Below are positions 47,394-56,329 of a stretch of DNA of 64,000 bases, one piece after another. This DNA is from Rheinheimera soli (lineage in GTDB: Bacteria; Pseudomonadota; Gammaproteobacteria; Enterobacterales; Alteromonadaceae). A model generated the notes under the pieces. It was not told where the DNA came from, made no database searches, and saw only the letters and a list, made by a program, of their open reading frames with translations. Numbering within the stretch: the stretch's first letter is position 1; each line of letters starts with the position of its first letter. Where the stretch lies: positions 186,001 through 250,000 of the forward strand of contig NZ_JAJOYU010000002.1 in assembly GCF_021290985.1 (NCBI RefSeq), in the 5' to 3' direction. Made by a program: the position numbers and the translations under genes.

Positions 47394-47424
47394 TTGTAGG
47401 GGCGGGTCTTGTACCCGCCCGTCT
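47394..47424 (+). repeat. Dispersed hairpin repeat, copy 2
   Basis: TTGTA, GGGGCGGGT, loop CTTGT, ACCCGCCC, GTCT. Same loop and flanks as copy 1 at 3470-3500, with three base pairs exchanged as pairs. It lies between adhC and fghA. Confidence 0.8.
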
Positions 47425-47538
47425 GTAATGCCAATCAGATGTCAGATAGAGTCTCCCCTGCCCCATTTCATCCAATACCATATTTTAACCAACCACATTA
47501 CAGCTGCCAAAAAAAGCTGCGGCTTCAACTACCAGGAG

Positions 47539-49645
<2,107 letters not shown>

Positions 49646-49648
49646 ATC

Positions 49649-49688
49649 TTTATTTGTCGTGTTTTTATTTGTCGTACTGGTCGTACTG
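49649..49688. repeat. Small tandem duplications upstream of mntA
   Basis: TTTATTTGTCGT occurs twice 15 bases apart (49649-49660, 49664-49675), and GTCGTACTG twice in direct tandem (49671-49688). Both lie in the gap before the toxin-antitoxin pair. Confidence 0.7.
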
Positions 49689-49739
49689 AGGGTTAAAAGT
49701 TACTATGATTGATAGAACTGATGCAGCAAACAAGTGATT

Positions 49740-50138
49740 ATGTTGAACTTTCCTCTTATCGTTAAACTATTGCAACAACGCTTGCCCAGTCTGATGGCTG
49801 TGTATGCTTTTGGCAGTCAGGTCGCAGGCACTGCAGACAAGCACAGCGATTTGGATTTAGCAGTACTGGTGCCAGGTTATGCCGATGTGATTGATTTATG
49901 GGATATCAGTAGCGATCTCGCAGAGCTGCTGCACTGTGAAGTGGATTTGCTGGATTTTCGTGCAGCATCTACTGTGATGCAATACCAAATTTTGACCAAA
50001 GGACAGCGCCTTTACGCCGTCGATCAACAGGTTGGCAGTTATGAAGCCACGCTGCTGTCAGCAATGACCACACTGAACGAAGCCCGCGCCGGACTCTTGG
50101 CTGATATTAAAAAGGATGGGTCTGTTTATGGCCGTTAA
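49740..50138 (+). CDS. mntA: MntA-type antitoxin nucleotidyltransferase
   Basis: A 132-residue minimal nucleotidyltransferase with the pattern GSx10DxD (FGSQVAGTADKHSDLDLAV). Related MntA proteins adenylylate a tyrosine in the partner HepT and so neutralise it. The gene sits directly upstream of a HepT gene, the canonical order. GTG at 49734 or ATG at 49740 could start; the ATG is preferred. Confidence 0.88.
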   Translation: MLNFPLIVKLLQQRLPSLMAVYAFGSQVAGTADKHSDLDLAVLVPGYADVIDLWDISSDLAELLHCEVDLLDFRAASTVMQYQILTKGQRLYAVDQQVGSYEATLLSAMTTLNEARAGLLADIKKDGSVYGR

Positions 50139-50220
50139 TAATGACTCACTGCCTTCTGGTAAACAGCTTTCTGGTGAGCAGCCCTCAGGTTAACAGCTTT
50201 CTGATACGCTGCCTGATGAC
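50128..50220 (+). repeat. hepT leader with 15-bp tandem repeat and in-frame stop
   Basis: An ATG at 50128 overlaps the end of mntA and is in frame with hepT. It reads MAVNNDSLP and then three 15-base units at 50155-50199, which encode SGKQL, SGEQP and SG-stop-QL. The TAA at 50191-50193 replaces what is AAA in unit 1. A fourth degenerate unit (SDTLP) follows at 50200-50214. Confidence 0.85.
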
Positions 50221-50625
50221 GTGCTGCTCAACAAGGCTGCCACTATTGAGCGCTGCATCCACCGCGCTTTGGAAGAATACAATAAAAACCCTACAACTTT
50301 TGCCACAGACTTTACCCGTCAGGATGCGGCAATTTTGAATATTCAACGCGCTTGCGAAGCAGCTCTTGATATGGGCCAGCATCTTATACGCCATCATAAG
50401 CTTGGCGTGCCGCAAAGCTCTCGCGATGTGTTTAGCCTGTTAGCCACAGCTGATTTTATCCCGGTTGAACTTGCCGACAATCTGAAAAAAATGATTGGTT
50501 TTCGGAATATAGCGGTGCACGAGTATCAACGCTTGCAACTGGCAGTGACCGAACATGTCATTTTGCATCGTTTACAGGATTTTCAGCAGTTATGCCGGAT
50601 TTTGCTTGGGGACAGGTTTGAATAA
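50221..50625 (+). CDS. hepT: HepT-type toxin ribonuclease (translation from GTG, upstream in-frame stop)
   Basis: This HEPN-domain protein of about 134 residues contains the RxxxxHxY active-site motif RNIAVHEY, so the toxin fold looks intact. Family members begin near DDVLLNKAATIERC, which here starts at 50215. The ATG at 50128 that would couple it to mntA is cut off by a TAA at 50191. Translation could start again at GTG 50221, but no ribosome-binding site precedes it. The toxin may thus be weakly made or inactive. HepT cleaves RNA, and its Tyr is the AMPylation site for MntA in described systems. Confidence 0.75.
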   Translation: MLLNKAATIERCIHRALEEYNKNPTTFATDFTRQDAAILNIQRACEAALDMGQHLIRHHKLGVPQSSRDVFSLLATADFIPVELADNLKKMIGFRNIAVHEYQRLQLAVTEHVILHRLQDFQQLCRILLGDRFE

Positions 50626-50653
50626 CGAGTTTTAATTGTTCACGGCATCGAGT

Positions 50654-51238
50654 TTAAAGCAGGTCTGTCAGGTCTCTCAAAATATAACTTTCCAACTCTT
50701 TATGCATACCACTAACCTGATAGCAATTACCTTTTTTGACAACTGAAAATCTATCCTCGTACAGTACTTTTTTTGTTTTATCACAATTAAGGGCCTTAAA
50801 GTGTGTTATCTCCCCACGCTGATACAGTTCAAACGTTGCAACCACATTGCCAATAGGAACATAGGTCTTTTTAAAGATTTCAGAATCACTCTGAGGGCAG
50901 TCTGAAAAAAAATCTGTAGGGATGGCAATCACATATATCATGTTTTTACCTTTAAGCAGGGGAATGTCTTTACTAATGTGTCGACTTAACTTTATTTTCT
51001 GACCTAACTTTAAAACTCCTTTATGACTTTTAGTCACAACTACTCGCTGCACAGAATTCAAGCACGTCATATCGTTATTGCTGGTATAGGTAAGATCATC
51101 GACCGTAATTTCAACAATATCTAGCGAGCCCTTTGTAACTTGAGCATTACTTGGGGAATACAATACGAGACTTTCTGCAGCCGACAAACCACAAAAAAAC
51201 AATAACACTAGAAGAATATTACAATCTAAATTTTTCAT
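50654..51238 (-). CDS. AT-rich secreted orphan protein
   Basis: A 194-residue protein from MKNLDCNILLVLLFFCGLSAAES, a signal peptide with cleavage near residue 21. The mature part has five cysteines, probably in disulphides. No family was recognised. The gene is visibly richer in A+T than its neighbours, which hints at recent acquisition. GGAGGGG precedes the start. Confidence 0.65.
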   Translation of the reverse strand: MKNLDCNILLVLLFFCGLSAAESLVLYSPSNAQVTKGSLDIVEITVDDLTYTSNNDMTCLNSVQRVVVTKSHKGVLKLGQKIKLSRHISKDIPLLKGKNMIYVIAIPTDFFSDCPQSDSEIFKKTYVPIGNVVATFELYQRGEITHFKALNCDKTKKVLYEDRFSVVKKGNCYQVSGMHKELESYILRDLTDLL

Positions 51239-51422
51239 ATACTTCCCCTCCACAACACAAGATTTTCAGCATCAGTCCTAGCGCTTTGCCTCGTCAACAC
51301 CAGTATCAAAAGTATAAAAGGCGGATGCAACAATCCCGTCCAATCGACATCAACCATGGTCTCATTGCCACGTTCTGCTTTGACAATAACCACAGATTTT
51401 TCATCATGAATGCAATGATCCG

Positions 51423-52742
51423 CTATTGCCCAAACCTGATACTAAAACAACTACCGCTTTGATCGCCCGGCCTGTACTCTAATTGAGCGTCCTGTACCTG
51501 CAATAAGGCCCTTGATAAAGGCAAGCCAATGCCTGAACCTGTTGCCTTAGTGGTAAAAAACGGAATAAAAATTTGCTGCGCTACTTCCGGCGGGATACCT
51601 GGTCCACTGTCGCTGATATCCAATTGCCATTGCTGTTGTGCCGTGCGCTCGAGCGTCACAGTAAGTTGTTTTTGCTCGCTGTGCTGCATCGCATCCAGTG
51701 CATTTTGCAGCAGGTTAATCAGTACCTGCTCCATGAGCGCTTCATCCAGCCATAACAGGGCCTTAGCGGGGAAATCCGTCTTTAGCTCAACTCCGGACTG
51801 ACTGATGGCATCACGCTGTAAGGCCAGACAATTTTTGACAATAGCCACCAGATTGGTCTGTTGTAAATTCGCTTGTACCGGCTGGCTTAGCTGTTTAAAC
51901 GACAGGATAAAATCGGCCAAATGCTGGCCGCGCCTGTGAATGGTCGTCAGCGCTTCGCTGAGATCTGCATGATCATCCTGAGTTAACAACGTATCGGCGA
52001 CCGGCAAAATCTGCTGGCAGCTTTGTGCCAAAGACGCCATAGGAGTCACAGAATTAGCAATTTCGTGGGTCAGCACCCGGGTTAGTTGCTGATAAGCCTG
52101 CACTTCTTGCTGAAGCAGTGCCTGATTAATACTTTGCAGCGTCACCAGTTTACGCAACTGGCCCTGAATACGGGTGCATACTATGCTCAGCGCCAGCCGG
52201 TCTATGTAGCCTCGTTGTTGCCAGTGCAACTGGCCCTGATAATGCGTTGTGGTGCTGTGCAGCATAGCGGCCAGTTGCGCTAAATTAACCTCATCAAAGC
52301 GGCCTTTTTGCAGCTGTTGCTGCTGTGCTTTTGACAACAAACGCAGCGCTGCAGGGTTAGCCTGTAACAGTTGTCCATCAGCTGAAAATTCCAGTACTGC
52401 GATATCCAACTGGCTTAGTAAGGTTTGCAAATACTGTGCTTTGGCTTCCGCTTGCTGGCGGCTATTGCCTAATTGCAACTGAACCTGGGCCAGCAACTGT
52501 TGCAGTTCTGGCTGGTCGCGCAGATTTAACGAAGTATCCTGATTTGCCAAAGCTTTAAGCACCAATGCAGTCTGGCGCTGGCGGGTGCTGCACTGTTGCC
52601 AAATCAACCAGGCTGCTAATACCGCGGCCAAAGTTAGAACGACGGCAAAGGCCGATGCTCCGCTTTGCCATTGCTGCCAAGCTAAAATCAGCAGTAGAGC
52701 AAAACTACTAAGCAGTAACAGCAAACGAGTGTTAAAGGCCAT
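51423..52742 (-). CDS. Sensor histidine kinase of the exporter-control pair
   Basis: An NtrB-like kinase of 439 residues with two membrane helices (residues 6-22 and 31-48), a PAS-like segment (about 105-205) and the HisKA/HATPase core. The phospho-acceptor is His226 ([12 protein letters not shown]). The N and G boxes are [10 protein letters not shown] and DSGPGIP, with [13 protein letters not shown]. The start is [10 protein letters not shown], overlapping the regulator end by 11 bases. It presumably phosphorylates the adjacent sigma-54 regulator to switch on the exporter diverging from it. Confidence 0.9.
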   Translation of the reverse strand: MAFNTRLLLLLSSFALLLILAWQQWQSGASAFAVVLTLAAVLAAWLIWQQCSTRQRQTALVLKALANQDTSLNLRDQPELQQLLAQVQLQLGNSRQQAEAKAQYLQTLLSQLDIAVLEFSADGQLLQANPAALRLLSKAQQQQLQKGRFDEVNLAQLAAMLHSTTTHYQGQLHWQQRGYIDRLALSIVCTRIQGQLRKLVTLQSINQALLQQEVQAYQQLTRVLTHEIANSVTPMASLAQSCQQILPVADTLLTQDDHADLSEALTTIHRRGQHLADFILSFKQLSQPVQANLQQTNLVAIVKNCLALQRDAISQSGVELKTDFPAKALLWLDEALMEQVLINLLQNALDAMQHSEQKQLTVTLERTAQQQWQLDISDSGPGIPPEVAQQIFIPFFTTKATGSGIGLPLSRALLQVQDAQLEYRPGDQSGSCFSIRFGQ

Positions 52743-53823
52743 ATTTTTCCAACCGCCTGTATAAAGCGCCACGGGTTAAACCCAGCGCTTTCGCTGCCTG
52801 ACTGACATTGCCCTGATAATACTGCAGCGCTTGGCGGATGGTTTTTTCTTCAACAAATTCGAGGAAAAAATCTGTGTCCGCTGTTTGCTCCGACACTGTG
52901 CTTATAGCTGGTGTCAGCGCTGAACTTTGCAACTGACTGAAATCCAGCATATTAGCTTCAGCCAATACCACAGCGCGCTCTACCGCATGTGCTAATTGAC
53001 GCACGTTACCTGGCCAGTCGTAACTCTGCAGAGTGCGCTTATCGGCAGCGGTGATCTGCAAACCGTCGCGCTGATAACGCTGGGAATAATGCTGCAGATA
53101 CCAATCGAGCAACAAAGGGATATCTTCCTTACGCTCCCGAAGGGGTGGCAACACCATCTCCACTGTATTGATACGGTAGAGCAAATCCTGGCGGAAGCTA
53201 CCCTCTGTCACCGCCTGATAGAGGTTTTCGTTAGTGGCGCAAATTAAACGAATGTCCACAGCCACAGCCTGACTGGCCCCCACAGGCACTACAGTGCGGT
53301 TTTGCAGTGCAGTCAGCAGTTTGGCTTGTTGTGGCAGGGCCAGATTGGCTAGTTCATCCAGCAATAAGCTGCCACCATTGGCTTCAACAAAACGGCCGGC
53401 ATAGTCGCTTTTGGCGTCGGTAAAGGCGCCCTTTTTATGACCAAACAACTCACTTTCCAGCAAGCTGGTGCTTAAACTGCCCATATCCACACTGACAAAA
53501 GGCGCAGCAGCGCGTTTGGAGGCCTGATGAATAGCCTGAGCCACCAAAGCTTTGCCTGTGCCGCTTTCGCCCAGAAGCAATACATTGGCATCAGTGGCCG
53601 CTACTTTTTCAATGGTGCGCAGCACCTGCTGCATGGCTGGGCTGTCACCTAAAAGTGGAATAGTGTCAGTGGCAGTGTTTTCGGATGCAGCGCGAAGCTG
53701 GGCTGCGTTGGGCAGAGCTGTGTTGAGCAGAGGTGTACTGAGTTGGCTGTCGCACCGCCTGTAGCAGCGTCTGCAATAACTGCTCATTCTGCCAGGGTTT
53801 TGCAATAAAATTAGCCGCCCCAC
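52732..53823 (-). pseudogene. NtrC-type regulator, AAA+ and DNA-binding part (frameshifted from receiver)
   Basis: The frame holds a sigma-54 interaction domain: Walker [12 protein letters not shown], loop GAFTDA (a variant of GAFTGA), Walker [12 protein letters not shown], then a helix-turn-helix ([24 protein letters not shown]). Its receiver lies in another frame at 53666-54139, and the two overlap in the linker. A one-base shift between them would restore a single protein of about 465 residues. It could be a frameshift mutation, a sequencing error, or a split gene. The frame is open but its first start, at 53823, lies inside the receiver. Confidence 0.75.
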
Positions 53824-54139
53824 TTTGCATAGCTTTTACCGCCAACGGCAAGGCCGCATATGCTGTCATCATCACTACTTTTAGCTCTGGCTGCGCCTTT
53901 ACTGCCTGTTTTAAATAAAACAAACCTTCTTCGCCACTTTGGGTATCGCGGCTGAAATTCATATCCAGCAACAGCACATCAAAAGGCAGGCCGTCTGGCG
54001 GATCCTGCAGCGTACTGACTAATAAAGCAGGCTCATGTAAGGTCACGACCTGAGCAAAATGCTGCTTCAAAAAAATACGACTGGCGATCAGAATGTCGTG
54101 GTTATCATCCAGTACCAGTACCTTATAGGGCTGTTTCAT
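53666..54139 (-). pseudogene. NtrC-type regulator, receiver part
   Basis: A receiver domain of about 125 residues: acidic pair DD11-12 (VLVLDDNHD), phospho-acceptor Asp59 (DVLLLDMNF), Thr92 (MMTAYA) and Lys114 (IAKPW). It ends in a serine/glutamine linker with three 15-base repeats and a foreign tail SRCIRKHCH before the stop. As a lone protein it would lack the output domain, which is encoded one frame over in 52732-53823. It diverges from the adaptor gene across 239 bases. Confidence 0.8.
53698..53742 (-). repeat. 15-bp minisatellite in the regulator linker
   Basis: Three contiguous 15-base units (53698-53712, 53713-53727, 53728-53742) with 11-12 identities of 15 between neighbours. Being multiples of three they do not themselves shift the frame. 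Confidence 0.75.
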
Positions 54140-54230
54140 AACTACGTCCTTGCGGTTGATTTCAGAACCCTACCGAAAACGCCATGCCTTCGCAACAGTC
54201 TTTTAAATCCAATAGCTTAAGGTTTTTTCA

Positions 54231-54252
54231 CACTGTCCACTTATGGACAGTG
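54231..54252 (+). promoter_or_regulatory. Probable activator-binding palindrome upstream of the exporter operon
   Basis: CACTGTCC-N6-GGACAGTG is a perfect inverted repeat, with another half-site GGACAGT at 54268-54274. It lies about 70-90 bases upstream of the sigma-54 promoter, the usual distance for an enhancer bound by an NtrC-type regulator. Confidence 0.7.
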
Positions 54253-54323
54253 GGTTGTATCACCAGCGGACAGTTTCAAACAATCAAAAACAATAAATCA
54301 TTGATAAACAACAACTTAAAATC

Positions 54324-54339
54324 TGGCACAGCCATTGCG
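54324..54339 (+). promoter_or_regulatory. Sigma-54 promoter of the exporter operon
   Basis: TGGCACAGCCATTGCG matches the sigma-54 consensus TGGCAC-N5-TTGC, with GG and GC ten bases apart. It lies 40 bases upstream of the adaptor start codon and faces it. Confidence 0.9.
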
Positions 54340-54378
54340 TTATAAAGCTCACAGAACACGATTTTTTGGAGCATACCA

Positions 54379-55629
54379 ATGGATAAAAAAATCACTCCCA
54401 CAACCCGGCGTCGTCTGACAGCACCAGCTATCGTGGTTGCAATGCTTGCAGGCACAGCCTGGTTTGGCAGTACCTGGCAAGCCAGTGCTCAAATGTCATT
54501 GGCTTTACCACTAAGTTCAGTCAGCACAGCCCTGGTACAACAGCAAAGCCTGCAGGAAAGCATAGCGCTGCGCGCCAATGTAATGCCACAGCAGACGGTG
54601 TATCTGGATGTGATTGAAGGTGGCCGGGTCGAAGAAAAGCTGATTGAGCAGGGTCAGTTTGTTACCCAAGGCCAGCCTCTGGTCAAGCTAAGCAACACTG
54701 CGTTACAGCTGGATCTCATCAGCCGAGAAGCTCAGGTCACAGAGCAGATGAATTTTCTGCGTAATACCCAAATGACCATTGAAACTAACAGATTAAACCT
54801 GAAACGTGATGTGCTGGATATTGAACATCAACTGGTGACACTGAAACGCAATCTGGCCCAGACAGAGCCATTGGTCAAAAGTGGCGTGTTGGCCAAAGAA
54901 ACACTGCTGAATTTGCAACAGGATTTACGCTATCAGCAAGAGCGCCTGAAGCTGACACAACAGCAGCAGAAGCAGGACGAAGCCATTCGTAAACAGCAAT
55001 TAAGCCAGTTAAGTGAAAGTGTGGCTATGCTGACCAAAAACCTCGAATTTGCCCGCCAGAATGTGCAAAACCTGTTGGTGCGGGCTCCGGTCAGTGGTTA
55101 TCTGAGCGAGTTTAACGTTGAGGCTGGTGAATCCCGCGCTCCGGGCAGCCGCATGGGTCAAATTGATATACCGGACCGCTACAAGTTAGTCGCCAGTGTG
55201 GATGAATTTTATTTAAGCCGTGTCAGCACGGGCATGCAAGCCAATGCCAGAGTGAATCAACAGGACTTGCAACTGACGGTCAGCAGGGTTGACAGCAGGG
55301 TAGTCAATAACCAATTTCAACTTGAATTTACTCTGCCGGGTGAACACAAGGTGAAACGTGGCCAGTCGGTGAACTTAACACTGCAACTCGAAGCCCAGCA
55401 GCGTGATGCCTTGGTACTGCCACGCGGTGCTTACCTGACCGACAGTGCTGGCCAGTATGTGTATGTACTCGACAGCAAAACAGCCACTGCGCGCAAACAA
55501 GCCGTCACTTTGGGTAAACAAAGCGCCAACCAGATTGAAATTATCAGCGGCCTGAACGCTGGTGATCAGGTGATCATTTCCGGCTATCGCGATTTCGCAC
55601 AAGCCGATACTATTCAACTGCAACACTAA
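54379..55629 (+). CDS. HlyD/MacA-type periplasmic adaptor
   Basis: The 416-residue protein starts with a signal/anchor (ALVVAMLAG region, about 15-35). It then has a lipoyl half (about 70-105), a long coiled coil (about 105-225) rich in glutamine, the second lipoyl half (LLVRAPVSGYLSEFNVEAGE) and a beta-barrel with a membrane-proximal domain. It links an inner-membrane permease to an outer-membrane channel. First gene of the sigma-54-driven operon with the ATPase and permease below; no TolC-like gene is beside it. Confidence 0.88.
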   Translation: MDKKITPTTRRRLTAPAIVVAMLAGTAWFGSTWQASAQMSLALPLSSVSTALVQQQSLQESIALRANVMPQQTVYLDVIEGGRVEEKLIEQGQFVTQGQPLVKLSNTALQLDLISREAQVTEQMNFLRNTQMTIETNRLNLKRDVLDIEHQLVTLKRNLAQTEPLVKSGVLAKETLLNLQQDLRYQQERLKLTQQQQKQDEAIRKQQLSQLSESVAMLTKNLEFARQNVQNLLVRAPVSGYLSEFNVEAGESRAPGSRMGQIDIPDRYKLVASVDEFYLSRVSTGMQANARVNQQDLQLTVSRVDSRVVNNQFQLEFTLPGEHKVKRGQSVNLTLQLEAQQRDALVLPRGAYLTDSAGQYVYVLDSKTATARKQAVTLGKQSANQIEIISGLNAGDQVIISGYRDFAQADTIQLQH

Positions 55630-55639
55630 GGACAGCCTT

Positions 55640-56329
55640 ATGATCCAGTTACAACAATTAAACCGCGTATTTCGTACTGCAGAGCTTGAAACCACAGCAC
55701 TGAACCAAATTGATTTAGTGATTGAACAAGGTGATTTCGTTGCCATTATGGGCCCTTCCGGCTGCGGTAAATCTACCTTACTGAGCATTCTGGGCATGCT
55801 GGACAGCCCGAGCTCTGGCGCTTATTTGTTTCAGGGCACCGACATAGCCCATTACAGCGAAAAACAATTAGCACAGCTGCGCAAAACCCAGCTTGGTTTT
55901 GTGTTTCAAAGCTTTAACCTGATTGATGAGCTGACGGTATTTCAGAATGTTGAACTGCCGTTGCAGTATCAGGGCGTAGCCGCCTCAGAGCGCAAAAGCC
56001 GGGTGGAAGCCATCTTAAAACGTATGCAAATTGATCATAGGGCCGATCATTTGCCATTGCAGCTCTCTGGTGGTCAACAACAACGTGTCGCGGTAGCCCG
56101 TGCTTTGGTGATCAACCCTGCGCTGATTTTAGCCGACGAACCTACAGGAAATTTAGACTCCAAAAACAGTGAAGAAGTGATGCAGATGCTGCGTCAGCTC
56201 AACCGCGAAGGTACTACTGTGGTGATGGTGACTCACTCTGAACATGAATCACGTTACGCCAGCCGTATAGTACGGATGCTGGATGGCCAAATCATTACCG
56301 AGCGCGCGCTGGAGGCCAAATATGCTTAA
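55640..56329 (+). CDS. MacB/LolD-type ABC ATPase
   Basis: A 229-residue ATPase with Walker A GPSGCGKST, signature LSGGQQQRVAVARAL and Walker B LILADEPTGNLDSKNS. The last phrase is typical of the LolD/MacB/FtsE group. It overlaps the permease gene by eight bases. It powers the exporter with that permease. Confidence 0.93.
   Translation: MIQLQQLNRVFRTAELETTALNQIDLVIEQGDFVAIMGPSGCGKSTLLSILGMLDSPSSGAYLFQGTDIAHYSEKQLAQLRKTQLGFVFQSFNLIDELTVFQNVELPLQYQGVAASERKSRVEAILKRMQIDHRADHLPLQLSGGQQQRVAVARALVINPALILADEPTGNLDSKNSEEVMQMLRQLNREGTTVVMVTHSEHESRYASRIVRMLDGQIITERALEAKYA

Noticed and set aside
50141-50338. 65-residue frame between mntA and hepT
   Set aside because: It is out of frame with the hepT coding potential and is an artefact of the SGxQx repeats read in another frame.
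51151-51462. Plus-strand 103-residue frame between the orphan and the kinase
   Set aside because: It overlaps both flanking minus-strand genes and has no start signal or similarity.
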